33,445 bases of DNA from Apostichopus californicus (GCA_020650975.1 JAIPMN010189822.1:1-33445); one strand, 5' to 3'; positions 1 through 12,204 are shown, counted from the stretch's first letter. Notes: generated by a model from the letters alone, not told the origin. Made by a program: numbers and translations.

Positions 1-108
1 TACGCTCCGCGCCAACCAATGGTGGCGCTCCGCTTAGATAGTGTCGAAAGCGCCCCTACAGACCATTCTCGCCCCCCCCCCTGACCAATACCCCTAGCTC
101 CGCCACTG
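1..108. mobile_element. End of a DNA transposon or MITE cut by the window edge
   Basis: The stretch closes with CTAGCTCCGCCACTG, the mirror image of a CAGTGGCGGAG-type terminus that is common among hAT-like and related non-autonomous elements. It is richer in G+C than the flank and contains a run of ten C. Only this end is visible, so family, length and target duplication cannot be judged. Confidence 0.4.
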
Positions 109-438
109 ATGAAGACGGCGAGCGAGTGTCAGTGTCAGCCAGAGAGTGTACACAAAAAAGGCATTTGTCGATATGTCTGTGTCTTTTGAGTTGTTAACTA
201 GTTTATATAGCCTTATAACCTATACGTACGGAAACCTATTGGCTCGCTGAGAGCCAATCAGAATCGAGGAAATAATTTCAGTGTCAGTTCAGTTTGGGAA
301 AAAAATATTTGCACGCGGGCTCATGGTAAAAACACTGTATAGCTACTTGTTCGAACTTTACCCAAACATGTACAGGTCTGTGTGATTCACCTCAGTCGGT
401 GCTGCAGGAAACTGATATGAGAAGGTGAAGAAGGGGTT

Positions 439-452
439 GGGGGGGGGGGGGG
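439..452. repeat. Poly-G tract (14 G)
   Basis: An uninterrupted run of 14 G follows GGGGTT. It lies downstream of the last recognised gene A exon with no coding signal around it. It is one of several long G or C homopolymers in the window. Confidence 0.9.
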
Positions 453-639
453 CAAGGCGGATAATTTTGAGTTACGACGTTTATAATTTCTGGGAAAATG
501 AATTTACAGTGTTTAAGTTTTAGTGTTTAGTGAATGTTCTGAATTTATTGGATTTCTGTGTAAGAGGGACTATAGAGATATCACCTTCGAAGGTGGAATG
601 GATAAGTGACAGCTTCATTGGTGCATGTAATTTTTTCTC

Positions 640-950
640 CAAACTTGTTAAGAACTTGCTGGGATTTTGTGTGTCGCCAACCCTCAGAAAAAAGGCAACC
701 AATCAGAGGTCAAACTTCTATAAAGTGATAAAGTGATTTTATGCTTTAACTCCATGTGGAAATATTGAATTGAAATGTAACCTTCACATGTGCACCTGTA
801 ATGTCACGTCTATCAAAATATGTAGTTATCGGTGAGTAAGGTCAAAGATCAAATGCATATTTTGCCTGCTTTATTGTGTGAAAAATTCCTAAACGACTGG
901 GCCGCTTCTCTTCAAACTAGGTAGGGACCCCAACAAATGTTTGCTATGGC
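640..950. repeat. Dispersed repeat, copy 1
   Basis: From about position 701 to 950 this stretch aligns in the same orientation with 8,263-8,511. Shared blocks include AATCAGAGGTCAAA, CTATCAAAATATGTAGTTATCG, GTCAAAGATCAAATG and TAGGGACCCCAACAAATGTTT, interrupted by small indels. A weaker match seems to extend upstream to about 640. No terminal inverted repeats or target duplication were found, so the class is unknown; it is probably an old non-autonomous element. Confidence 0.7.
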
Positions 951-1525
951 GTAGGGAGGAAGGGCAGGAGCCAGATCAATGCTTAGTAATGCAGATGTCA
1001 CCATGGACATTATTGCACTTAAAAATATTGGCGGTCATACCCGAACCGCCCCCACGAGAACTTATTTTGTTTGTTTTGAGAAAGACATATATTCATCTAA
1101 CTGTCTTTTCATCGGAATTTCTTATTTTGTCTTAAAACAAAACTGAAATTGTACAACTCTTACAAAGTTATTTGCCAATAAAAAAATTAATCTCTTTTTT
1201 TTTTTATGAAAAGTTAAAAAACTATGGCAATTCATCCATACCCCCCAACCCCGCCTAATAATAGAAAAGAAAGGAAAAAGAAAGAAAGAAAAAGAAACGG
1301 TACATGAAGCGAACTCAAATACCATTCAATGTTTTTCATCTTCCCTAAATCCAAAATAATGTATTTTTTTGGACTATCCTTCCATAAGCTCGGTAGGAAC
1401 AGCTCAAGGCTGTAGCCACGCAGATACCTTAGTAAGAATGACGTGTATGCAACTATAGAAAGTAGATTATAGGTAATTCCAGGTACAAAAGTATTTCAAC
1501 TTAGCGTGCTGCTTAAATTACTTAC

Positions 1526-1619
1526 CAGCTGGGATAAGTAAGATCGATTGCTCAATTCTGCCAAATTTGTTCTCTAAGATACAGGAATAACGACCAAAAT
1601 TGGTATCCTCTGGTACAAA
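1526..1619 (-). CDS. Gene A exon 5: second half of Ig domain 3
   Basis: A 94-nt exon, phase 0 to 1, with acceptor TTTGTTACAG and donor GTAAGT. It encodes EDTNFGRYSCILENKFG, the typical end of an Ig domain with its second Cys, then strand G. The phase fits the preceding exon exactly. It is too short to stand out as an open reading frame. Confidence 0.8.
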
Positions 1620-4600
1620 CTGTAACAAACAGATGATTGTCTGGAAAATGATCAATTTGTATTCTAAAGACATCATAAATCAAAACTATACCTTAAAAGT
1701 TAAACAGCTTTGGAGAGGGGTTTACGTTGTAGTAAATGAAGTAATAATGATGTCACATAAAATAATATAAAGTTGAACCTCTTGTCTTCTCCAAGCTGTT
1801 TTGGGTATACACTCGCTTGCACGTTATATACATACAACTGTCAATGTTGCAACTGAATTTACCTGTAAGGAATAGATGCCTTCCACTTTATTTGAAGTAA
1901 GTAAACTTGCGTCCGTGATCGGCACTCCTTCTTTGTACCAAGTAACCGAAGGATATGGATAGGCGCTAACAGTCACCGAGAGTGTCACGAGTACTCCTAC
2001 CCTACCCCGTATAATTGATGGCTGTTGGGAGGCAGGGAATGTGGGAGCATCTGTATAAAGAAAAAAATATGGAGGAGAAAGAAACCGGTGCTGGAATACT
2101 ATGTATTTAGGCATTTTGTAATAAGTTTTTTTTTAACGACACCCGCTCCCCCTCACAAAATGCAGTTCATCAGTATTAGAACATTTCATAAAAAATAGCT
2201 TCATATTAAGATATGAATACAACTACAATGGTCAGTATAGCCTGTACTAATATATTACATATTCGACGATTCATTCATTCTCTGCTATTATAAAGCTGTT
2301 AATCAGAAATTCAAATATCTTTTGACCTTTCGCGGTATATTACTTGTATTATGTTTGGAAAGACAGGAGTGTAAAAGGAATTCAAAATCATTCTAGCTTT
2401 GGCACAGCAGTATATGGTAAGTTGAAAGTTACTCTGTTATTGCTTATGGCAGATACAAAATATTGACAGTGCTATTAGTGATAGTATACATTTTTAAATA
2501 TGCAAAATACTGATTTTCAAATATGAATTTAAAATAGGAGTCTACTGTGGCGTAATTGTTGCAGGTGGGTTTAATTTTGCTGAATTTGTGAACTTCGTAA
2601 TTTTATTTGAATTGTAATCATAAATTAGTAAAAGTATTTAATAAACAGCATTCGAAAAACGGAAAGGGCTACAACAGGACTCTAACCAATTTACGACACT
2701 TGTGTTTGTTCCATGCTAATAATATAATATACAACATGTCGTCAAACGTGCTTTTCTTTACATGCGATTATCAGCTTGTTTTGTAGGTGCGTGTACATCA
2801 AAGTAGCATGTCCCAGTTTCTTCCTAAGTTTGTGCCACGTCACTCCTTCGTCCGATTGAATCCGCATCTTAGTGAAATGTTTATGAGATTTCATGTATAC
2901 CAGGGACTAAGCATCTCACCGGTGGGTGGCCGTTTGTACAGGGGCTACATATATTTTTGTCTTTTGCACATTAACCACACTCTACTCACGGTTTACATTA
3001 ACTCGTACAGTGGCGTTGTCTTTCCCTAAGATATTAACAGCAGTGCACATGTAGTTCCCTCCATCGGAAACTTCCATCACCGTAAATGACAACTCCTCGT
3101 CGGGAACGGTCAGGTTCCCTGACGGATGGTTGCTACTGGATGATGACGTCGTCATCCAGCTTACTCTTGGTTCGGGGTCACCGGTAGCATTGCATTGTAG
3201 GTTTACCAATTGTCCAACGGAAGTAACCATTTCTCTGGAGATGTTCTGGATCCGGGGAACTGGGGGCGTGGGTAACAGATATCAGGTATAGGTCATTACC
3301 ACTTTCCTTTCTAACCGATTTCTTTCTAGTACCAAACAATAAATACAATTCTAAACAAAGAAACAATTGTAATGAAAAGTATGCACAAGGACAAGATGTC
3401 AAACTCTGAAATTCACTTGATGATAAGAATAATACTTTTAACCTCCATTTGTGTAGTTCCACCAATAAATGATTTTACATGAATTAAGGGGTAAAAACCT
3501 GAAAAGTATCCCACTTCTGGTTTATCTTTTCCCCTGCAACACTTCGTTCGTATAATCAGGGAGCTGCTACTCTAACAGTAGCAGCTCCCTGGTATAATTA
3601 TGTAGGCTACTAACCGCACACTGTCTATGATCACATAATTATGTAATAAACAAATACTAACACCGAATTTTAGGACGCTAATACTTTCTTTAGTATTGTT
3701 TGGTAGATCATTGTGTAGGTATTACTCAACTTTGTTGAATAAAAGGTTATAATTTTAAACTTTCCAGACTTTATAGCAAACATATTATAGCTACTATGGT
3801 AGCAATTTTTTTCACCTCCAACTTGAAGATGATATCGACTCTCGGCAGTGTAGGACGATCTTGGCACGCCAATCATTCGTTTGTTTGTGAAAGTTGCTGT
3901 GCATTGCCAAACGCCTGCGTCTCCTTCGTCACAATTAGGTATTGTTATAATTGTTCCTGGTGGTTCTTTTGGTTGGAGCACGATATTGTATTTTGCATTG
4001 TTAAGATTGGACTCAACTTCAACGCCATCATGACTCCATTTTATGGATGCTGGTTCTATTGTGGTATTGATAAATGTACATTTGATGCTAACAGGTGTGC
4101 CAGATGATACAGCACCCACTGGAGATGCCTGGATAGTAACATGTCCTTCCGCATAACCTGAGAGAAAATGAAGAATTAATTAACTTTGCGATAAAATTAA
4201 CTTTGCTCTAATTGGATGAGAGAAATGTAAACTACATCGTCATAGACATTATATTTCCTTTTCTTGACAATATTTCAAATCATTTATCCCATTATATATC
4301 ATTATATATATCCATTATCAGAGAAAATTAATATTTCTATGACAGTTTTTCATATTGATGAAGTTTACAGCTACAGAGAACATTGGCAGCTATGTAAGCA
4401 ATCATTCCAAATAAAAGCTGTCAGGATTCAAAGATACATCAACAAGAAGATTTTAGTATCTCCATAACTCTCTCAAAAACATCTACCCGGTTCTACCCGA
4501 AGATATCACAAACCATTTACTTTGTTTAACCTAATGCACCAATCAAAGATTTCACTACAGCAAATAGGTTACATTAAATGAGCCATATTACAAGTTGGTA

Positions 4601-7360
4601 GGTTGAGGACAAGATATTCAGATCGTATTTTCAACTAGCAGTGTGCAATAGGTTCCTTTCCAATATAAGTTTAACATTGTTTGCCTGTTTGCAACCGGTA
4701 TATCCATTAAACCGTACTAATTTGTTTACTAGGAGCAGTCCAAAACTTCAAACCACTTATACAAATCTCGTAAGTAGACTAAGAAGTATCAAAGGACGTG
4801 ACTATCACATGTCTGTGTCGTACTGATTCAAATTCAAATCAGGTTCAAACGCAGTTAAAGTTTGAAGGTAAGAAAGACAGAGAGAGATATTCCGCTTAAG
4901 GAGAATAACATATCATTGTGTTAGAGATTCCAAAAGAAACTTTCTGCAACCTTAGCCCACCAAAAGAGCATCTGGATCAAATACAGTTAGCAACAAAGGG
5001 TTTTCATTAAAGTAAATAATGTTGAATATTACATTTATTTGTGTCAGTCAGGTCAGTCAGGGCACATTGCTTAAATGTTACGAACGTTTGTTAGCTAGGA
5101 AGATTTGAGTACATATCTAGAACGGAGACATGCAAGAGATTAATATTGTTTAAACAAATTTTCTGCATTCGATTAAACGGTAGGCAGCTAGGTGTTGTTG
5201 CTATGTTCGTTATATGACAAGTATATCCATACAGTGCAAGGAAAGGCCTCCAAGCCAATCATTCAGATTATTAACTGATGAGTATACTAGATTAACTACT
5301 AGTGCAGCTGCTGTTCTCCTTGGACTCTCAATCAATTTCCTAAACTTCCCTTAGGAAGTTAGTCATAGTTAAATTTACAAGGTGTATGTTAATTTCCACT
5401 AGAAACTATGCGAGGTAATTGTAAAGCGGGTAGTGTAAGTGGCTTTATGTTGCACTATAAGAGAAACATTGCTGTTTCTAAGAAATATCTAGCTTGTCGA
5501 ATCAATTGTCATGTTGTGATCATATACTATAGAGTTTTAAAGCACAATGCGAAATGACATCGCAGAGTTAAAGAAACAAAATTACTACAATTACGGCTGT
5601 ATCTGGAGCGTGATGTGTGCGTGTGTGGGGAGGGGGGAGTGTTTCACCACCCGTTCATCCATGCAGTCGGCAAAATTCTACTCCAGTCGGCAAACTGAAG
5701 GAAAGAAGAAAGGGAACAAAGAGGGAAGGAGAGAGTAAAAGAAGAGAAAGAAGGAAGGTAAAAGATGAAGAAATAATAAAACGAGGAGAGAAGAGAGAAG
5801 ATAAAGGCAGTGGCGTACTAAGCGGGGACAGGAGCGGGGGCAGGGGTAGGTCTGCCCCGGTTACCAGTCAGGGCATGCCATGCAACAGCCCCCTCAAAAA
5901 AATATTATTTATGGCGATGCTAGTTGCGGCCAGCTAAAGAAGAAAGGGCGAAATTTAACCTATTTTCGTAAATCACAGTAGTGGTTTATGCATATCTAAA
6001 TTGTCTACTAAAATGAATATTTTGAACAAGCATTAGGAAAAAATTAAAGAAAAAAATTACTAAAAAATGAATATTCCTAAACGTATAATCAGTTCAAATC
6101 TTAGTCAAAGATAGCACCACTTTGCATCTAAGCCACCTTACATAACAAAGATCCTCAAAGGGGAGGGGCACATCCTAAGACCCCTCTCCCCTCACGGGGT
6201 AGCCAAGGAAGGATCCGTCCCGGGTGCCAACCATTCTAGGTACGCCACTGAAGAGAGGAAGGGAGATGGAGAATGACGAAGGGGGGGGGGGGGTGGGTGA
6301 ATGTAGGAGAGGAGATTGGAATGTATATGTAGACTGTAGACAACACTCTATTTCATTTACAACTCACATGCTATATTACAGGTAAAAATATAGAGCCATG
6401 TAAGCACAAAAATACAATAAACCTCAGTATTTTTTGTGCGTGTGGACAACAACTAGAGGACCTTCATGGTTTAGCGGACCCCTGTCACACTTCGTTTATC
6501 AACCCTACCATTCGATATTTTCTTCTTTTCAGTCGGCAAAACATGAGTTGACACAACATCTCCCTCACCCATGTAGAATGATGTTGTCACGCCCCTGACT
6601 TCATAGCATCCTTCAAAGATGCATCATTTTGATCGTGTTTGTAGTTACCACTGTAAGGTCTTTCGCAAGCGAAATTTATATTCTGTAGTATGAGATTGTA
6701 ACGGCTATATAATGGCTATATAAATTTTGAGAAATGACTTATCAAAAACCTGACTTTCTTCTAAGTATTTAATATATTTAAATGTTTGAAGGTCAATATC
6801 TCAAAAACCAGAACATGTTGGCGATAAGACATTAAATGAGAGCGCAACATGTGATCAATCAACACGCCAACCCAAACAAAGTGTATACGCCACTATATAG
6901 ATAAAACGAGATGAGGCTACTGTGATATACATCCCTTGCTGATATAGAAATAGCACATCCATGATATACAACACGACGTAAAACCTCTAATTCCTGGGAT
7001 ATTTATTTGCTGATGCACTTTGCTGTAAATACAAGTGGGTTGACCCATATACTTACACCACGTTTCGTTTCTGGCTACTCATTTGATAATACGATGAAAA
7101 TAACTCTTGGAAATCATATAGTGAGCGACACAAGTTACTCTCGGTCTGCATTCAATACATACATATGTAGACAAAAACATGTACCACATAGTTATTGTGA
7201 CTTTATGCAATGTACTTTTAACAATATATTTAGTTGTCTCCTACTTGTCGAACTATTCAGCGACTCTCGCTTCTTATTCTGGCATTTAAAGTACCGTTAT
7301 AACTTATAAATTCTTACCTCTTCTGGCACATAGTATTGTTATTCCAAGTATCCAAAGCAT
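1526..7360 (-). CDS. Gene A: secreted or membrane Ig-domain protein, three Ig domains visible, 3' end not seen
   Basis: Five minus-strand exons join in phase: 7,360-7,318 (signal peptide), 4,157-3,816 (Ig1), 3,259-2,990 (Ig2), 2,050-1,863 plus 1,619-1,526 (Ig3 split by an intron). Phases run 1, 1, 1, 0, 1, and the visible product is about 312 residues. Ig1 and Ig2 have the usual Cys, Trp, Cys core. Ig3 has Val where the first Cys belongs. The last visible exon ends in phase 1 at a GTAAGT donor, so the gene must continue, but no convincing next exon was found in 1-1,500. The product enters the secretory pathway; whether it is membrane-anchored or carries a kinase tail cannot be told. It might be a relative of gene C. 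Ligand and role are unknown. Confidence 0.75.
1863..2050 (-). CDS. Gene A exon 4: first half of Ig domain 3
   Basis: A 188-nt exon, phase 1 to 0, with acceptor TTTCTTTATACAG and donor GTAAAT. It encodes the front of an Ig domain (VTLSVTVSAYPYPSVTWYK). The core Trp is present, but Val occupies the place of the first disulphide Cys. The second half is on the next exon. Confidence 0.8.
2990..3259 (-). CDS. Gene A exon 3: Ig domain 2
   Basis: A 270-nt phase 1-1 exon with acceptor CACGCCCCCAG and donor GTGAGT. It encodes an I-set-like Ig domain: first Cys in VNLQC, core Trp in PRVSWM, and the classic D-G-G-N-Y-M-C motif before strand G. A run of five Ser lies in the C-D loop. The fit to an Ig domain is very good. 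Confidence 0.9.
3557..3591. repeat. Perfect 15-bp hairpin in a gene A intron
   Basis: CAGGGAGCTGCTACT (3,557-3,571) is exactly complementary to AGTAGCAGCTCCCTG (3,577-3,591), with a 5-nt loop CTAAC. It sits in the intron between the Ig1 and Ig2 exons. It could be a remnant of a small palindromic element or a structured intronic RNA; nothing else identifies it. Confidence 0.85.
3816..4157 (-). CDS. Gene A exon 2: Ig domain 1
   Basis: A 342-nt phase 1-1 exon with acceptor TTTTCTCTCAG and donor GTGAAA. It encodes an Ig-like domain with the first Cys in VSIKC, the core Trp in SIKWSHDG and the second Cys in DAGVWQC. Several Asn-X-Ser/Thr sites suggest glycosylation. A whole symmetrical exon for one Ig domain is typical of animal Ig receptors. 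Confidence 0.85.
5808..6250. mobile_element. MITE-like non-autonomous DNA element, hAT-like ends
   Basis: The segment begins CAGTGGCGTACTAAG and ends CTAGGTACGCCACTG, giving inverted termini identical over 11 bases (CAGTGGCGTAC). It is 443 bp long, has G+C-rich ends and an AT-rich core, and no coding potential. The CAGTGGCG start is widespread among hAT-like MITEs. An exact 8-bp target duplication was not seen (flanks GATAAAGG and AAGAGAGG), so the superfamily is tentative. Confidence 0.65.
6281..6293. repeat. Poly-G tract (13 G)
   Basis: A run of 13 G lies about 30 bases after the right end of the MITE-like element, within gene A intron 1. Confidence 0.9.
7318..7360 (-). CDS. Gene A exon 1: start codon and signal peptide
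   Basis: The exon reads ATG followed by MLWILGITILCARR, a short hydrophobic signal peptide, and stops in phase 1 at a GTAAGA donor. The phase matches the Ig1 exon at 4,157, giving G-Y-A-E at the junction, which supports this ATG as the start. The 5' untranslated part upstream was not delimited. The intron to the next exon is about 3.2 kb and holds a MITE-like element. Confidence 0.65.
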
Positions 7361-10300
7361 GGCGTCAAAACTTTGTTTCTACTACACTGAATGATTAAAG
7401 TAGTCTGTTATAGGAGCAGCAATTATTTAACTCCATTCTAAGATAATTATGAACTTCCTTTGTCTGTATCAGACCTCCCTGCCCTCTCGCTTCTTGCAGA
7501 CATTTCCCAGGGATTTTTAATGTGGCGTAGGAAATGATAATTCAAAGTGCCAAGGATTTGTTATGTATCAGTAGCATGACATCGAATTTACGTTTGCTTC
7601 ATCACTATAGAACTCTTAACACTGCACATCACTGCATACATTATTTTGTTTTTCTCCTGATGGTGATTTTAACATTGGTTAAAATTATAAGTGCAAAAGG
7701 AACAAAATGCAAGCATTGGGTGAAAATCGCATTCATGTTATACCCATCTGTTTGGGATATATAGTTGACATTGTCACAGTTTGTACCACGCGTGAAGATG
7801 AAGCAAACAGATGTCATGTTACAGCATTACACGCGGAAAACGGTTAATTGTTATGCTTTATTTTTTTGGATATTGCCTATGATCTTTAATTCTGTAGGTT
7901 TAGACTTTACTTTATGGGTATATGAAGGCAAAAAGATGAATGGGATTTAGTCATATTTTGATACAACAATTTTGAACTTCTATGACATCACACTTGATTG
8001 CCTCAAGTTTAGTTTTATTACGAAACTTGTCAACGTAGAATTTCAGCGACTACGGATTGAGGGGAAATTTTCCCAGAAATGTTTCGCTTTCATCAGTTAA
8101 AAGCCAAATATACACCCATGTACTTTCCTTTTAATAGTTACATTGCTTTCAATAACTGCGATTTCATACCAAGAAGTCCCAATGATTGTTGTTTACTGAG
8201 GGAATTCTTAGAGAACAAGTATGTCCTGGGAACCAGCCAACTCTTAGAACGAAAGCTCAAGTAATCAGAGGTCAAAGGTCTATTAAGTGAAAAGTGATTT
8301 TATGCTATCAATCCATGTGGGAAGTATTGAATTAACATGCAACTTTCACATGTACCATTTTAATGCACAAGGTCTATCAAAATATGTAGTTATCGTGGTA
8401 ACTGAGGTCAAAGATCAAATGTATGTTTGCCTGCATAATCTTGTGAAAAAACTCCTCCCATACGGTTTTTCTTCAAGCTTGGTAGGGACCCCAACAAATG
8501 TTTACTATGGGGTCTCTGCTTCTACTTAGCCACACTGGATATTACAGAGCGCTGACACTGCCCACACCTGACTATGCGTTTTAACTGACTGCATTTCTAG
8601 TTCTATTGTTTTGTTGCACAGACACCCAAAAGCCAGACGCAGTGACTCGTATTATTGACAAAGCAACTGAGATCTATGCTTGATTGCTTACTCCTATTCA
8701 ATGTACAAAGGTGCACAACTATTTGGGTGATTTTCACCAAGAAAAACCCCATCAGGTTTATGTACAGTACATGTGCAATTATGCATATCAGAGTAAGTTG
8801 TCTACCATTATATGTTGCCTTGCTGCCATGCATGTTCTAACATAACATTGAATTATTACAGGCTTAACCCATGGGGAATCAAGCTCTCTTATTCCTTCAC
8901 ACATTGGCACGAAACATCTTATTGCTAAGCATTAACGGGGTTAAAGAGGGGCAACAGAGAATTCTGGCTCATATGCTGGCGCATATTATGGTTATACAAG
9001 CATTCATCTCTTCTCCAGTTGGAGACCCTGGTGGCCATATTTGCTGTGGCTCTGTCAAGTGTTTGTTTAGACTGACCTGTTAAATCAAAGTTCTTCAATC
9101 TTCCGTTTGTAAAAATTTGGCTGACCATGATAATCTGTTCTCCAATGAAAACTAGCTGTACGATACTCAAGAAGGAAGTTAGACAGACTTGTGTACCAGA
9201 TGTAAATTGAAACAATTGCAAGGTGGCTGAATTTATCTTCTGGAAAATTAAAAACCATATACTCATCAATATTTATCAGAAACTTACAACCTCAAAAAAT
9301 TCTGAAACTTAAGTGTAACTCTCAAACTTCCCCCATGCTCTTTCTGTTAATGTGCCTTTGTTGTGCTAGTAAATAACACTTTTAATCCATGTTACTGTAT
9401 TATCCTTTGTGTAATTTGGTGTATTATAAAGTGCATTTATTCAATAGGCAATCCACTGGGAATTTTTTTAAGAAGATATAGCTCATTTCATACCGAAACT
9501 AACCCTAGCCAACGTTGATCAACCAACAGATTGAAAATTATTATTTTACCTACTGGATTGATAATGGTATATTTTAAATCTTGAAATCACCTTTTGTCTG
9601 CGTTGGAGAGAGAGGGGGTGGGGATAACGATGGTAGGGGAAGCGATGATGGGAAGGCAGGGGGAACCAATGAGGCATAGTTTGTTCCATCATATATCTTG
9701 ATATATTATTTTCCCTTAGCAGTACCTGTCCTTCCCAAGAAAATTAGACTCAGCGGTTTCTGACGTATCTTGCCTCCCTTTACAACTCTACTCACTATAA
9801 AGATAAGCTAAAAGGATCTCTACAGAAGGATCACTTTAGTTGGCCCTGGGGAGTAAACATTCACAATATCCTGCCACATTTATGTTTTAATTTCTTTGAG
9901 ACTTTATGCTCAACGAATTAAAGAAGGAATACCTTGGTACGTTGTTCTGTAGCATTCACTGCTCACCAAAATAATTAGAACCAACATTTTTACAATTTAC
10001 TACTAAAATTGCCACATATCACCTCAAAATGTTAAATTATTTCATTTTCATACACGAAGGGCGATGAAGTTAAATCCACTATTCAGCACGTTTCGTTCAC
10101 ACATATATAATTTTGTTACAGACCATTAGAGTTATTGCACATAGGAAATACGCTTCAGTTAAGTTAAGTACGGTTAAGTTGGTGCAGCAGTTTCTGTTAA
10201 AAACCACAATAAAAGGAAGCCATAAGGAAGTATTGTTTAGCATCCTAAAAATAACTGCCTGATTATGATTAAAATGTATAAGGTAGATCTGATTTTAGGT

Positions 10301-12077
10301 GTAACTTTTACATTAGCTGCTTGCTATAGACTCATCAGAACACAAATTACTCACTGCCCTATGATGTCATTGGTACTACAGTACAGCACTATGCATGTAC
10401 TCTCCTGGCGGGAATATTAAATGAGAAGTCCCCTCTTTACTCAGCATCTATTGTTGCACACTCAGCCTGCTTTATGCGGACTGTCATTATTATGGAGAAC
10501 TGGACATTCAAATGGTTTCCATGTCAATCGGTTTATGTCTCTCTGTGTAGTATACAGTTCAGTATTGTCTAGCTGCATGTATCTAAACTACAAAGTACAT
10601 ATGTGCAGTACAGTATAAAAGGACATATATCTCATATTTAACATGCATTTAAAAAAAACGCTCTTCCTTTGTTTCTTAAAATAATACATATGTAGTATAC
10701 TTTCACTAAGTGATCCGACGTAAAATTAAAACTCAGATTAATTTGCCTTGAAAATGATATGCAGCTAAAGAAATTAGGAATCTTTATGCAAAATGTTGTT
10801 GCATTTGTGTCTCTATGTAAAGCCATCAGAACTAATTACAATATTGATTTTATATCAAGGACCAGGATTCTTTCATCAAGATGCATAGCTGCTTAGTCTT
10901 GATTGCATTACCCAAGAATTCACACTTCTTACCTAATTACCCTCAAACCATTACACTTTTAGTGAAAAGCATATGCATGTACACACATTACCTGAGAGTC
11001 CACCTAATTGGGAAAGAAACCAACGAAAAGTAGGATACAATGAAGAAATATTGGGTGCCCTGGTGATTCACTGTGGTCTAAAATCCCCACTCACTAAATC
11101 TGTAAGTTTATCCTTTAATGATAATGAAAAATTAATCTGTTTTTTATGGACAAGAGATATAGGGTCAACTGTTAATAATAAAATGTCTTATTCTTGGAGT
11201 GTTGGGTAAACTAACAATTTCGTATTCTATTGTATGCTACCCCAAGGGACAAATCGGCACAGTCAATTAAGGAGGAGTCCTTTGTCTCCATTGTTTGGGG
11301 GAACACTTGCTGCGTTAGAATGCACCCACCAGCAAAAACAAATTATTCAATGGGCAAAGCTCAACTATACCAAGTGTCTTAAAATGCTTGAATATTGACT
11401 TTGATTATATATATGTAAATACCATTGTTGGTATTTTGAATACGTTATGCATTAACCATCTTTGACTGTGGTTCTTCATAATATAAATACCCCATCTCAG
11501 TTTGGATTATGTGTATCTGAAGCACCATGCTTATGCCATTTAAGAATTAAACGAGATTGAGTCTAATAATGCTGTTGGGATTTTAGCAGAACAATTTCCT
11601 TTTCATGTATATATTTTAATATCACAACTGTAAAAAAAATTATCGTCAGTAGCATAACTTTTCCTAAAACGTCTTCTCAACAACATTTTAAGACATATTT
11701 TCTATAGTTATCTACTTTGTAACCTGATATTTGCTAATAAATGACTATATCTTTAGTAGCAGACCTTACTGTATCAACCCTCATTCTACAGTAAATACAG
11801 CTAAGTCTACATAGATTTTGCTTCAAATGTGGCATTTGTATTTAGCTAACGATAACGATGTCTCATGTAATTTGTTCTCTATGGAGTCATTACGATCAGC
11901 AAAGAAGCATGTGTATGAAGTGATTACACACAGAGCTCAAACATCACCTTAATGTTATTAACTATACTTTTTGGTTCTAGAAAATGCTTCTTTTTGGCTT
12001 GTGTTCTCTACCTAAATCAACGTTTTGAAAACCAGACAACTACATAACACTCCTAACGTGTCATATTTCCCACGGAC
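7361..12077. other. Intergenic region between divergent genes A and B
   Basis: The starts of genes A (minus) and B (plus) face away from each other here, so both promoters should lie in it. No TATA box or other promoter element could be assigned with confidence. The only clear content is the second copy of the dispersed repeat at about 8,210-8,511 and a G-rich patch at 9,605-9,665. Open frames in it are short and resemble no family I know. Confidence 0.5.
8210..8511. repeat. Dispersed repeat, copy 2
   Basis: Direct-orientation partner of 640-950, clearest from 8,263 to 8,511. Both copies end with GGTAGGGACCCCAACAAATG followed by TTTGCTATGG or TTTACTATGG. An 80-codon open frame across this copy is not preserved in the other, so it is not taken as a gene. 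Confidence 0.7.
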
Positions 12078-12204
12078 ATGACGAACGTTATTGGTGCTTC
12101 CATCATACAATTCACAATGTTTGTGATTGCTGCAGTCACCTTGACCTTGATTGTAGCTTTACTTCAAGTGGATCGAAGTGTGTTAGGATTAGGAATACAT
12201 TCAA
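12078..12204 (+). CDS. Gene B exon 1: hydrophobic leader
   Basis: It starts at ATG and encodes 42 residues with a strongly hydrophobic core (FVIAAVTLTLIVALL), then stops in phase 1 at a GTGAGT donor. The next exon starts in the matching phase. It could be a signal peptide with a long N-terminal part or a signal anchor. Confidence 0.6.

Larger units (their letters stand above)
4158..7317. other. Gene A intron 1
   Basis: Long intron between the signal-peptide exon and Ig1. Apart from the MITE-like element at 5,808-6,250, a purine-rich stretch at about 5,690-5,800, an AT-rich patch near 4,280-4,320 and a 13-G run, no exon-like segment was recognised in it. Confidence 0.5.

Noticed and set aside
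1346-1415. Possible next exon of gene A after GGCTACAG (reads L-S-C-S-Y-R)
   Set aside because: The frame closes soon after with no usable donor and no core Trp in the right place for an Ig domain.
3796-4107. Plus-strand 103-codon frame
   Set aside because: It is the antisense shadow of the gene A Ig1 exon, which has splice sites, phase and Ig motifs.
5547-5937. Plus-strand frames rich in Lys, Arg and Glu
   Set aside because: They come from a purine-rich low-complexity stretch running into the MITE-like element; no conserved features.
8287-8529. 80-codon plus-strand frame
   Set aside because: It lies within a dispersed repeat, and the other copy does not keep the frame.
8925-9269. 114-codon minus-strand frame
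   Set aside because: No recognisable motif, no splice or family support.
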